A stretch of DNA of 64,000 bases from Blepharisma stoltei (lineage: Eukaryota > Ciliophora > Heterotrichea > Heterotrichida > Blepharismidae): positions 528,501 to 592,500 of the forward strand of contig CAJZBQ010000052.1 in the NCBI GenBank assembly GCA_914767885.1, given 5' to 3'. The notes below the pieces were generated by a model. The model worked only from the letters and a program-made list of their open reading frames with translations. It was not told the origin of the DNA and ran no database searches. Position numbers and translations under genes: made by a program. Below are positions 22,586-33,611 of the stretch, in pieces (within the stretch, counting starts at the first letter, position 1; every line of letters starts with the position of its first letter).

Positions 22586-23128
22586 ATTTTTAGATAATTT
22601 ATAAACTTCTAAATTTTGTAATTAACCATTTATATGCTCACGACTTAAAGCCAGCATAACAATCGATCGACCTTAGCTGCGTCAATTGTTTTCTTTTTAG
22701 TTTTATAATATTTTAGCCACCTAGAGTTAAATTAGAATATTATTTAACTCGAATTCTTATCAATTAAAGTAATAATATTGTTTTTTAGAACCAAATATAC
22801 GCTCTAAAATATTTATTAGACTGTTATTTTATCAATGATATAAATTTTGCAATAATTAATTTTATTGATTACCGCTAATATGGCTGAGATATAAAAGCAT
22901 TCCAAACTTAATTTATATTTGTATGTAGCATACAAAAAGTGCTATTGGTAAATTAAAAAATTGATTATTGATATAATTTAATCAGGTTAGGCTTTACTAG
23001 AACCTATTTTATAATAGCTAATTTCCAAGATAATTGCAAATATGATATTATTCAGGTATTCTGATAGCAAATCTAAATAATTTTAGTTTAATCAAAATTC
23101 TTATAATAGCAATAAAACAAATTTTTAT
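22586..23128. other. AT-rich intergenic stretch
   Basis: About 540 bases upstream of the minus-strand gene, highly AT-rich. It has no coding frame and no recognisable repeat up to the MITE. Confidence 0.55.
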
Positions 23129-23131
23129 TTA

Positions 23132-23511
23132 CTCCCCCCCCCTCCGTGAGTGAACAAAAAAATTTTGTTCACTCACGGAGGGGGGTTAATTTTTTTTCTT
23201 AAAAAAAAAATTTATATATAAATTTTATAAAAAATATTTTTTTTCGAAATTTAAAAAAATCCTAATTCGCAAGTATTGGAAAGCAAATATTAATTTAATT
23301 TATAAAAATTTTAAGTTTTAAAAAGCAATTCGTCAAAATTAAACAGAATTAGCTCTATATTTCATTATAGTAATTATCATTTACATATCAAAAGTTTTTT
23401 CCATAAAAAAATTTTCTATTAAAAAAATTTTTGTTCACTCACGGAGGGTGGGTTTTGGGCAAAAAATAGCGATTTTTCTAATGGTTTTGTTCACTCACGG
23501 AGGGGGGGGAG
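23132..23511. mobile_element. TNA-MITE copy, complete
   Basis: TTA flanks at 23129-23131 and 23512-23514. One end is a palindrome (CTCCGTGAGTGAACAAAA and complement). The other carries GTTCACTCACGGAGGGTGGG plus a terminal GTTCACTCACGGAGGGGGGG. It uses GTGAGTGAAC where most copies have GTGAGCGAAC. 380 bp, non-coding. Confidence 0.9.
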
Positions 23512-23743
23512 TTAGATATTTATCTATGTTGCAATTATTATAATTATTTTGTACTTACTTCTTCATTTAATAGTGAGTAAGTTTATTTTTTGTTTATTCT
23601 TAAAAGAGTTAGATTATTTTTAATTTTATAATGCCTTGCAAATAATTGTGCATTAGTAAATGGTCTACTGGCCAAAACTAGTCTACTATTTCTGAGTCTG
23701 AATAGCAGACTAGTTTTACCCAGTTACTCAAATATTTTCAAGG

Positions 23744-24292
23744 ATTAGGATTATTAAAGTCAGGCGTTAGCCATATTGGTGACGCAGTAACCAAAGACCT
23801 CCCGTAGGGAGGTTCATCCGCTTTTCGACTCCAGCCAGAGAGGGTCTATCCCTCTTGCGAGTGCCTTTCCGGTGCCTTCTGTCTCCTCCTTGCCTTAAGG
23901 CTTCAGTCTGAGTGGGCGGCTTATGGATTTCTGCGGCCATGCTACGGGCGATTGGAGTAGCTCGATTCCAGGGATCAACTCCTTGGAGTCTATCGGGTGT
24001 CGAAGTGCCTTTCTCCGATAGCTACAGGAAAAAGACTGTTTCCCCTGTGGCCTGGGCCGAAAACCCCCAGTTTCTCGGTAGAGGAATGCCCATGGGTCCT
24101 TGGATCCAAAGGAAGCTGTCGAGCATCTCCATTTCCAACCACAGGAAAGCAGCTAAAACCTACCCGGATACACACCTCTAGAGCCTGCACTAGATTCTCA
24201 GCTCGGAGTCCGTCCCAGTTCGCCGTAGCCATAAGGTCTGGACTACTGCGCCAAGAGGGCTGATTGACACGTGTCGCCATTTTAATGTATAT
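23744..24292 (-). mobile_element. SINE-like retroposon with 15-bp target duplication
   Basis: CAAATATTTTCAAGG occurs at 23729-23743 and 24293-24307. On the minus strand it begins ATATACATTAAAATGGCGAC and ends GCCAATATGGCTAACGCC followed by an AT-rich tail. It shares blocks with the TOP2 insertion at 7578-8521 (CCATGGGTCC/TTGGATCCAAAGGAA). It is intergenic, so it shows the intact insertion signature without any coding-frame argument. Confidence 0.9.
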
Positions 24293-24307
24293 CAAATATT
24301 TTCAAGG

Positions 24308-24753
24308 CACTATATTAAAATTGTAGCTATATTTTCTGATCTTAGAGCATTTGTCATTATCTAAAGAAAATCAACCATATCTTAAATCAAAATAATTAGC
24401 TAAAGTCTTGCTAAAACGATTATTAATTATATATAAAAGCATATTTAAAGTAATTTTATATGAAAAAATATTTTTGCTTCCTCTAAATGGTGTTAATTTC
24501 CAAAAATAGGCCTTTCTAGCACTTTTAGGGGAGCTAGTAGATCATACCAATAGATCAAAACATATTGTGGCTCAATAAATCCATATTTATCTTTACCTAT
24601 TAACTTACAAATCTATTAATAGTCAGATAATTTCCTTCTATGCATTAAAATGTTAATAAAACATTAGCCACGATTAAATTATGCAACACCTGAAAATTAT
24701 CTAACATAATATTAATTATATCATTATTGAATTGAATAAAACCTCAAAAATAT
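24308..24753. other. AT-rich upstream region of HMG-box gene
   Basis: About 445 bases, AT-rich. No gene or repeat recognised. It presumably includes the promoter of the 24754 gene. Confidence 0.5.
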
Positions 24754-25296
24754 ATGGAAGAAAGTTCAATTTCTATGGTAAGGGTCATTCAGATTGTTGA
24801 ATTACTTCAGCTGACCTCAAAATTTTTCAATGACGCAGCTGAAATAGTAAATCAAAGAAGGGTTAATTCATCAGACCATTCAAAATCCAGCAAAAAGCGA
24901 AGGAAAATAAAAACAAAGCGTCACAAGTCTGGCTACCAAGTCTTCCTTAAAGAAAAAATGAGCGAATTAAAGAAAAACCCTGAATATTCAAGTAACTATA
25001 ATTCAGATTCAAAAATGAGCACTCTTTCGTCTTTAGTTTCCCAAGAATGAAACAAAGCAGGAGAACAGGAAAAAGAAATTTATAAACAAAAGGCTGAGAA
25101 GCTTAAACAAGAGGAGGTTGAAAAAGTGAATTGTGAAGAAAGGAAATTCGAGCCTTCAGAAAGCTTATTAAAGCTGCTTGAAGATAATGATACCATAGAA
25201 GAAAGCTCAAGTGAAAACGAAAAAGGAGTGAAGAAAGAAGCAATTAAAAGCCCTTCTGAAAGTGAAGATCAGCTTATGGAAGAGGAGAGTGATTAG
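24754..25296 (+). CDS. HMG-box-like chromatin protein
   Basis: 180 residues, requiring TGA at 25048-25050 as Trp. A basic stretch (SSKKRRKIKTKRHKSGYQVF) leads into a domain with the HMG-box pattern: SGYQVFLKEKMSELKKNPEY, then LVSQEWNKAGEQEKEIYKQKAEKLKQEE. The TGA codon is the conserved HMG tryptophan. The C terminus is acidic (DNDTIEESSSENEK; SESEDQLMEEESD), as in many HMGB-type proteins. Likely role: bending or packaging of nuclear DNA. The domain is somewhat diverged, with a Ser/Asn-rich insertion in the middle. Confidence 0.78.
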
Positions 25297-26248
25297 GATG
25301 ATAAATTTTAATAACGTTTACAAAAGCCGCTTTAAGTAGGCAAATTTTAAAATAATTTTTGCATAAAATGATGAAATTTGTTTGTAGTTAAACAAGATGA
25401 TTAATATTCAGCCTCATTCAGCTTATTTGTTAAAAAAATCATATTAAGTTTAGAGTGGTCTACTTGATAATTTATTAGATTTTTTTTTCAATTTGATTAG
25501 ATTATTACACTGGGCATTATAGTTTATTCCAAAGGCATCATTCTGTGATAGTAACGATATTTTGTTACACACTAGGTGGCAGACGCATGTAGGCGGCTTC
25601 CAATTTAGCGTGAGCCTGGGCGAAACCTCCGGTTTCTACCTACCCAATCAGCTTAAGCGAATTTCGTCAGGAACAAATTTTCAACCCGAACTTTTACTTA
25701 TGTTGCGCCAGCTGACCAGATCCCTTTTTATTAAACCTTTAGGTTGGAGAGGCTCACTCTTTATAGCAATAGTCAAGCCTGCCTTCCCTTTCTCCTCTGG
25801 ATTAGCTCCAAAGGAAAAATTCAACAACCTAACCATTCAGGGCAGGCAACCAAGTTACCTGAACAGGTAAACCTCTTTACTTCTATCGGGACCCTGAACT
25901 GGAACTAAACTGCTGGTAAAAAAGATCCAAAAAACTATGCTCATCAGCAGAAATAGATTTGGGCTTCTCACCTCGAAACCAACCAGACACTTGGGCAGCT
26001 TCCTGCTTAAAAAACGTTCATACATACATAAGACACCTACACATGGAGGATGAGTCTCTCATCACTAACAATTTTATGCGTATTTTCAATTTTGATAAAA
26101 TGCAAAAAACATCAAAATTTCTGATATTTTTGCTTTCTTTGATCATAATCTTAAAAATACACATCTCAATAATCTTTTAAATTATCTATTCCAAAGCGAC
26201 ATCTTTTCTATACTGACTTCTTTTCATTTTCGTTGAAAATAAATTAAA
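25297..26248. other. Intergenic region with a GC-rich retroposon-like block
   Basis: From about 25545 to 25960 there is a GC-richer block (GGCAGACGCATGTAGGCGG; CAACCTAACCATTCAGGGCAGG) with the base composition of the window's retroposons. It has no recognisable AAAATGGCG start and no clear flanking duplication. Chance frames occur in it but none has coding character. The rest is AT-rich leader of the protease gene. Confidence 0.5.
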
Positions 26249-27460
26249 ATGCTGGGCTGGATATTCCTACTATTAAGTCATGTGATTTCTCAAGAAATAG
26301 AGCATGCAGTTGTATTTGGAAGCACAGAGGAGCTTGCTTACTACTATGTCGATATCTGGGTCGGAACCCCAGCAGTCAAACAAACTGTTATTGTCGACAC
26401 AGGAAGTCGACTTACAGCATTCCCTTGTGCTGGTTGTGACAGCTGTGGCCAACATATGGATTCTTATTTTAATTACTCAAAATCAACAACTGCACGTTTA
26501 GTCAATTGCGAAGAAACCTCTTGCTCTTCTTGCCATGAACAAAAATGCGAATATTCACAAAGCTATGCTGAAGGAAGCTCAATTTCAGGCTTCCTCGTCG
26601 AAGATTTAGTTATGTTTGGTGATGATTTCCAGCACTCCAAAGCTGTTCTTTTTAAATTTGGCTGCCATAAAAGAGAAACCAACCTTTTCAGAACTCAAAA
26701 AGCTGACGGGATTATGGGATTAGCATTTCCAAGAAGCAGAACCCCATCTATTATCGATGTTTTGTTCCAAGACCATGATATTTCTACTGATATTTTTGCC
26801 ATTTGTTTTGGCAAAGTAGATGGGTACATGACAATTGGGGGTTACAATGCTTCTTTACATATCAATCCTATAAAGTGGGCCACTTTGCATGATGAAACTT
26901 TTTATTCGGTAACAATAAATAATGCTTTAGTCAATGGAACTGCATTGCATTTGAATTCTAGGGATAATTCGAGGACTTTTGTGTCAAATGCTATTGTTGA
27001 CTCAGGAACGACTTATACTTATTTGACAAGTTCTATATATGATCCTTTATGGCAGGCTATAGAAAACTTTTGCCAAGGAGAAGGGAAATGTGATGGAGTC
27101 AGGAGACATGTCAATGGAGAGGGCCATGTATGTTACCATTATAACATTGAAAAATATCCAGATTTGTATCATTTTTTCGATACTTTTCCAACTATCGAAT
27201 TAACAATTGGGGATATTAATGTAGCTTGGCTGCCTGAGTATTATTTATCATCATGGCAAGATTACCAAGATATTTATTGTATAGGAATCTACAATACTGG
27301 AGGGGGAAGTGTGTTGGGGGGAAATTTTATGAGAGGACAAGATGTTGTGTTTGATAGAGAAAATGATAAAATTGGCTTTGCTGAATCAGAGTGCAACCCA
27401 GCTCATGTTCATGGAAATACGAGAAGACTGCATGGAAAATATGCAAGCCCTGAAAATTAA
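26249..27460 (+). CDS. Pepsin-family (A1) aspartic protease, secreted/lysosomal
   Basis: 403 residues in one uninterrupted frame. A signal peptide ([14 protein letters not shown]) is followed directly by the mature-like [18 protein letters not shown]; the first catalytic Asp is near residue 50. The flap tyrosine is in [10 protein letters not shown]. The second catalytic motif [11 protein letters not shown] has its Asp near residue 251, and [19 protein letters not shown] near the end is typical. Extra cysteines after the first motif (CAGCDSC...CSSC) are as in ciliate and plant vacuolar relatives. There is no evident long propeptide. Probable role: protein digestion in food vacuoles or lysosomes. 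There are no TGA codons and no IES. Confidence 0.93.
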   Translation: MLGWIFLLLSHVISQEIEHAVVFGSTEELAYYYVDIWVGTPAVKQTVIVDTGSRLTAFPCAGCDSCGQHMDSYFNYSKSTTARLVNCEETSCSSCHEQKCEYSQSYAEGSSISGFLVEDLVMFGDDFQHSKAVLFKFGCHKRETNLFRTQKADGIMGLAFPRSRTPSIIDVLFQDHDISTDIFAICFGKVDGYMTIGGYNASLHINPIKWATLHDETFYSVTINNALVNGTALHLNSRDNSRTFVSNAIVDSGTTYTYLTSSIYDPLWQAIENFCQGEGKCDGVRRHVNGEGHVCYHYNIEKYPDLYHFFDTFPTIELTIGDINVAWLPEYYLSSWQDYQDIYCIGIYNTGGGSVLGGNFMRGQDVVFDRENDKIGFAESECNPAHVHGNTRRLHGKYASPEN

Positions 27461-28445
27461 AATTTTTAATTATCAGTTTATCTTAAAACTAGACTTTTTA
27501 TAAGCTTAATTTGCTGATTCATAGATAGTTCGTTCATGTTTAGAAAAAAAAAAAAGATTATAGCACAAGGGAAACAGCCAAAAGAAAAATATTTGTAATT
27601 TAGTATATCTTTTATATCAAAAATAGGTAATTACAGATTTTATCGTTAATGTTTTTGAAGTATATTTTCAACATTTTATTATTAAAATATACATCTTAAA
27701 AAGTTTCTAGAATTTAGATATCAGAACCAAATAATTAATGCATTAATTTTGGAAGTCCTTCGGTTTTCTAGATGATATTAATCAGTTTCAAAAATTAAAA
27801 ATTTTGGTCCTCATCTTACAAAGCAATAACTGGAATTTCAACTATAAAGATCGAAATCATTATCATAAATTTAAACTTCAAAGTGATCAGAAATTCATAT
27901 ACATTTATAAAGCATAATTATCAGTCATTGGGCAAAATAGTTTTTAGAGTCGAAAAATTTCTAGAGTCCATATTAATAATTTCTGCACATCTCTTATCTT
28001 TGTAACCCAGCATTGAGCACTTCCTTTTCAGTGACATCATAAAATTTCTTCCCTGTTTTTCTATTAGAATTCTAAATACACAATATAAAAATATAGCTGG
28101 ATAATGTCATCTATCAGGATTTAGAAAGCTCTTTTATTATTTACTATGCCTTCATTTACCCCTTCACACTTTCCTCTCAACTTGTCTCCCTTTAATCTTG
28201 ATTTTTGCAAAATTCTGTTATTTACTTTATATATCGACTAGGAGAACAAATTTTTCCCATATCCTTAATTTAATTTTTCACGATATTCTTAGCTTTACTC
28301 AAATTTAGGCTTTATTTCCTTATCCTCTTAACTTCTCTGGATAAACTCAACCTCGATTAGTTTCTAAGTAACTAATTATATTTCCCTATTAAATGCTTTT
28401 ATCGACATTTAAGTCCTGATAAAAGAGTGGCTTATAATAAATAAT
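27461..28445. other. Intergenic region, no genes seen
   Basis: Nearly 1 kb of AT-rich sequence between the protease and the next plus-strand gene. A poly-A run lies at 27546-27555. No family repeat, tRNA or conserved reading frame was recognised. Confidence 0.6.
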
Positions 28446-29558
28446 ATGGAAAGCAGCAGAACAGAGATCAGCGTCAGTATCGGAGAAGTCCCAGCCCAGC
28501 CAGGCGTCCAAGCCTACATCCACGTCGTTACTGGAGACAATCTTGCAGCAAAAGCCAGAGAAACCATCCAAGCCGAGATCGGAACAGCCCCTGCAGACTT
28601 CAACTTTTACACCGCTGTGAACTGTTCATCAGCCGAAGGTGCTGAAGAGCTGAAAAACCTTTTCACCAAAGTTTGGACAGGAATTACATCTGGATCTGCT
28701 ACAGATGAAGTTTCCCAAATGATCAAAGGACTTGTTGATCCTGAAGGAGAAGGTCCAAAACTTAACCACGAGTTCTCAGTCCACGGAACCAAACTTATTG
28801 TCCGCGGATTCCCAAGCGAAGAAAAATTAGCTGAAGCCCAAGGCATCCAAGAAATGATTCACAGCATGGCTGGACACATCTTCGGACATGACCAAACTGT
28901 ACACCTCGAATTCGATATTGGCCACGAAATCGGAGCTATCCTTGCAAGCCAAAACAAAATCATTGACGCTTTGAACTCATTGAGACTTAGCTTTGCTTTC
29001 CATGGAGCAGGATCTCTTTTCACTGATTTGCAAAGCGTTGCTGAAGCAACTGGAGCAGGAAGAGGAATTCTCCACATCTTATGCAGCCACATAATAAATT
29101 TGGGTGTTATTAGGAATGTTATAGGGAAATTTAAGCTGTGTTAAGCTGAGTAAGATTTGGTAGGAATGAAGAAAAAGCACTAAAAAGTTTTTATATTGGG
29201 TTTATAAAGAGAAGGGGATTATATAGATACAGTCTGGTAAAGCATAGATTATTTGAAAAATGCAAAATCAGTATAAATATGCATAGGGTTACTCAGCTTA
29301 TACCAAAGCGCAATCCTTAACTTGAAATTCAGAACCTCAGCTGAATTACCAGATGCAGTCAAAGAGAGAGCTCTACAAATTGCAGGACAAGCAAACCTTG
29401 CTGAATTAAAGAACCAAGTGCCACCACCAGTATTCTCATTCCTTGGAAAACTCGCCGAACATACCACTGGAGATCTCCATGTCTTCATTGCAGCTGGCAG
29501 ACTTGCTGGAGAATTTAAACTTCACTCACCTGGACTTTTACGTGCTCTTACAGCTTAA
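28446..29558 (+). CDS. Unknown globular protein, probably highly expressed
   Basis: Segments 28446-29093 and 29301-29558 give 301 residues. The two parts share an unusual GC-richer, C-ending codon preference (GTCC, ATCC, GCC), unlike neighbouring genes and like eS27. This suggests strong expression and supports their being one gene. The protein has no disorder, no signal peptide and no known motif. Alternating strands and helices are likely (TEISVSIGEVPAQPGVQAYI; VHLEFDIGHEIGAILASQNK; LHVFIAAGRLAGEFKL). Removing a 207-bp TA-bounded insert gives CSHIYQSAILNLKFRTSAEL. I do not recognise the family. Confidence 0.75.
29094..29300 (+). other. 207-bp TA-bounded IES
   Basis: An AT-rich insert with stops in all frames splits the 28446 gene. 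Left TA is at 29092-29093, right TA at 29299-29300. Removal keeps the frame and the distinctive codon usage resumes at once. Confidence 0.7.
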
Positions 29559-29834
29559 ATAACTAATCCTTACTCTCTCCTAAATTTAGGTAAAATATTG
29601 TTTTTGGTACTTTAAATTGGAATATAATTTATTTATATATGAAACACGATTTTTTATAAAATTAGTAAATGACCTAATTTATCGGAAAAAGTGCAAGTAG
29701 AATTTTATTAAACATTTTCACACTGTTTCGGTTAATTTCTTAAATAAATTCTTAATAAAGTAATTCAAAATTCAAAAATATACGTTTAAATTATTTAAAT
29801 TTAAAAAATTTTTAAAAGAAAAATTTAATTCTTA

Positions 29835-30222
29835 CTCCCCCCCCCCCCCTCCGTGAGCGAACAAAAAAATTTGTTCGCTCACGGAGGGGGGTTAATTTTT
29901 TTTTTTTTAAAAAAAATTTATATATAAATTTTATAAAAAATATTTTTTTCGAAATTTAAAAAAATCCTAATTTGCAAAAATTGGGAAGCAAATATTAATT
30001 TAATTTGCAAAATTTATGTTTTAAAAAACGCAATTTGTTTAAAATTAAACAGAATTAGCTCTAGATTTCATTATACTAATTATCACTTATATATCAAAAT
30101 TTTTTTTCCATTAAAATTTTTTCTATTAAAAAAATTTTTGTTCACTCACGGAGGGTGGGTTTTTGGTCAAAAAATGGCGATTTTTCTAATGGTTTTGTTC
30201 GCTCACGGAGGGGGGGGGGGAG
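29835..30222. mobile_element. TNA-MITE copy, complete
   Basis: TTA flanks at 29832-29834 and 30223-30225. Its sequence is nearly identical to the copies at 39758, 48544 and 60301 (GAATTAGCTCTAGATTTCAT), implying recent spread. It sits about 310 bp upstream of the VHS gene. Confidence 0.92.
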
Positions 30223-30538
30223 TTAAAAAAATTAACCCGCTTTAATATGGAACACAATTTTTTGCTCCGATTTAAGGGCTAGTTAGTCCAAATAAATCCA
30301 GTTTTAAGTAAATTGATAAATGGTGAAAATTATAGATTGAATAGAGAATTTGGAAAAAGGAGTTTCATTTATGCTATAATCTCACAAGGAAAGATATTAA
30401 GAGCTGGTTTAATTAATAATTATAATCCTGAGAAAAAATTTAAATAATTCAAATTTCATCTATTCAGGCATAATCTGGACAAATCTATTATCTTTTTCAT
30501 ATTTAGACTTCAAAGTGCCGATTTATTTTGATATAAAT

Positions 30539-33500
30539 ATGAACCCAGCAAAACCACTTGATTTAGTCCGCATGGGCTGTGTATCTAATGAAGACTATGA
30601 ACGATCAGCCCCTCAACTAGCCGACATAATAAAAACAGCACAGATGCCAGTATGTCGCGATGTAATCGCTCTAATCAAAAAAATCATTAAAGACAAGCAT
30701 GCAGCTCCTCCTTCTAAACTCCGCGCTTTAAAGCTTTTTCATGCTTGCATGATGGTCGCTAACACAAATTTCTTAGTTTTTGCTCAACGAAAAGTGATGA
30801 GCAGATTTACCATTCTTGCCAAGCATAAAAAACAAATTCACGATGATTCCAGAGGAGATGATATATTTGGCCCGGTAAGCGGATTATCTGAAGAAAACCG
30901 TGAAGCTTCTAAAGAGTTTTTGATTTGTTTATTGCAATACATTCAAATTTGGGCTCAACAGTTTGGAAAAGCTCCAGATGGAAAGTCAAGTGCTTATTTT
31001 ATAGCTTATAAAACTCTTGAAAAAGAAAACGTATCATTCCCGAATAAGAGAAATTCAAAGCCAAGATTAAGCTTGGACAGCTCAAGGCAAAGTTTAGATA
31101 ATCCTAGGCCATCTTCAGCAGTCCCAAAACAATCATCTCCACTAATGTATGAAAGACCATCACAAAAACCTAATGCAGAAAGACCTGCAAGGAGACAGAG
31201 CGGAGGGGGTATAATTGGAAGGGTTGAAACGGCCATGGATGTTTATAATGACCTAATAAGGTCTGGAGGAGGTGGCGATGCAATTGTTGAGTGTTTTTTG
31301 CAGCTGAAAGATTTAAAAAGTGAGCTAGAAAGAGAAGTGGGGCAATCAGATAACCCAGAAACTATTGAAAGACTGTTTGAATTAAATGACAGATTACAAA
31401 TGCTTATTGACTCTCATCATGATATAGGTAAAAGGCCACAGTCAAATAAAGCTTATGAAACTGTTCCTGTAATGCAGCCTCAATCTGCTAAAAAAAAGCA
31501 GCAAATTGACAATATCTTAGACCTTGATTTATTTGATGACCCTCAAGCATCCTCAGTTTCTCAATCAGCTGCATTTTCGAGCATGTCTTTTGCAACCCAC
31601 AATCCTCGTCTACAAATGATGCCAACTGAAATGAAATCCCCAGCTTCTCAAAATTACCCAGCCCTTTTGCCTACTTCTGCAAAAGACGATGCTGGAGCTA
31701 TAGAATCTCTTAAAAGAGAAAACGAAAAACTTAAAAAGGTCATAAGTCACAGGCAGGATGAGGATTCTAATAAAATAAACCAAATAAATCAGCTTATGAC
31801 AGAAAATATGCAGCTAAAGCAGGCTTTAGAAGCCGGGAAGCAGCAGATGTTTATGCAGGATGAGAATATAAAAAAGTTAACGCAAGCTAGTGCTCAGATG
31901 AATGCTTCGCTTGTGGAGGCGAATCAAAATATAGAAAGGCTCACAAGACAATTGGAGGCAAAAGAAAATGAGATTAGGTCTTTAAAGAATGAAAAGCCAA
32001 ACGGACACCAATCAAGCCTTTCACAGCATTCTCTTCCTATGAACCCTGAAATCAGAATGCAAGCCCCTCAGCATGCTCCAGACCCTTATTCTATGGCTCC
32101 AGCCCCTCAGCGTGCTCCAGACCCTTACTCTATGGTTCCTCCCCCTCAGCGTGCTCCAGACCCTTACTCTATGGCTCCTGAGCTTAAAGTCCAAATCCCT
32201 CCTCGTGTTTCAGACCCTTACAGTTCCTCCCCAAACCCTTTTGACGACAGTGATTCTTCTGACGACATCCCTCAGCAAGCTCACAATTTCCCTATCCAAA
32301 ACGAGCTCTTTTATAGAATCTGCAATTGCATTGACAGAGGCATCTTATATGATGATGAATTTTTACAAGTGGGTATTCAAATTGCTAGGGACGAAACTGG
32401 TGTTATGGGGATGATTTATGTAGGAAATAAAACCCCAGCTCCTATTACTGAGCTTAATACAGAAGCAATCAGCTATGAAAAGGAAGGGCTAGTAGTGCTT
32501 ATAAGTCCAATTATTTCTACTGATCCAATCACAAAAGGAGCTCAAGCTAACCGTATGGTAAAAGCTTCATTAAAAGATTTTACTGGGAAAATCCCTAAAA
32601 TTATCATAAAAATAAAGCAGGGGTCAGAGACTAAGACATTGTTTTTAAATTTACCAATAACAATTGCAAGGTTTTTGCAAGGAATTCAAAGGTCACCTGA
32701 AGAATTTTGGCCAATATGAGAAAGGCTTGCATTTAAAGAGGAAAAGTTTTCATGCCAAATGGAAGGAATCAGGTCAATGCAAGGGTAATCAGGAAAAACC
32801 CCTAATTTCCACTCTGTGAGCGAGCAAAACGATTGGAAAAATTCTTATTTTTTGGGTAAAAAGATACCCTCCGTAAGTGAACAAAGATTTTTGGATATAA
32901 AAATTTTATGATGAAAAAAATTGATATATAGTGATAAATTATTATAATGAAATCTCTTCCTACTGCTTTTTAAATTTTACACAAACTTGCATTTTAAATT
33001 TTATAAATTACTTTTGAATTTTTACCAATCGGAATTTTTTAAAATTTCAAAAAAAAATTTTCTATAAAATTTATATAAAAAAAAGAACCCTCTTCCGTGA
33101 GGCGAATAATTTTTTTTTGGCTCATTGAGGGAAATCATAGTTTTTTTCATGCCTTTTTTCTAATCAAATGACGCTAAATTAAAATTATTGGAAAAAACCT
33201 AAATGGTAATATTGCAAACCATACCTAAAATAAAAAACTATACAGCAATATTTTCCTGAAAAAGTCAGTAATTTTAATTTACCGTCATTTGATTAGAAAA
33301 AAGGCAAAACCCCTGAGTATATTTTTCCGGACAACCCCAATGCAAGAGCTAAGCCAGCATTTGTCACTTGGCGGCGCTTTTAAGATTTATACTCCACAAG
33401 AAATTCCGCAGCTTTCTCCAACTCAGCTATTAGGAGCTGGACAAAAAGGGGTTGCAGTACTTATATTAGCGACAATAGACCCACAAACTATGTCAGCTCA

Positions 33501-33582
33501 ACTGTCAATTCGCAGTGAAAGTTTAACACTTCGTGAAGCTATTATGGAAATAATGTCAACACAGATTTCAGGTAAAGAGTAA
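30539..33582 (+). CDS. VHS-domain protein with C-terminal alpha-adaptin-type ear
   Basis: Start ATG 30539. Residues 1-160 resemble a VHS domain (KLRALKLFHACMMVANTNFLVF; LICLLQYIQIWAQQF). A linker has a clathrin-box-like LDLFDD and an NPFDDSD motif, a coiled coil, and three DPYSM repeats. From about residue 595 there is an appendage like alpha-adaptin (IYVGNKTPAPITELN; KASLKDFTGKIPK; LNLPITIARFL; EEFWPIWERL, with W as TGA). Its platform half is encoded after an insertion (IFFRTTPMQELSQHL to TAA at 33582). Likely a clathrin-coat adaptor acting in vesicle traffic. The insertion junction is unresolved: deleting 32788-33281 (494 bp, TA ends) is in frame, while homology hints at a join nearer 32745/33307. 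Confidence 0.82.
32803..33137. mobile_element. Diverged TNA-MITE in VHS/ear gene
   Basis: It begins TTTCCACTCTGTGAGCGAGC and ends CTTCCGTGAGGCG...CTCATTGAGGGAAA, with the internal TATATAGTGATAAATTATTATAATGAAATCTC block of the family. Its ends have decayed, so the target duplication cannot be read. It forms the left part of the insertion that separates the two ear subdomains. Confidence 0.65.
33151..33305. mobile_element. 155-bp element with perfect 22-bp terminal inverted repeats
   Basis: GCCTTTTTTCTAATCAAATGAC at 33151-33172 is exactly complementary to 33284-33305. Pairing continues with a few mismatches through TAAATTAAAATTA, giving arms of about 40 bp. It lies directly next to the diverged MITE, inside the VHS/ear gene. 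No coding capacity. Confidence 0.8.
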
Positions 33583-33611
33583 TGATAATCATATTTTTAA
33601 GAAATAATAAG

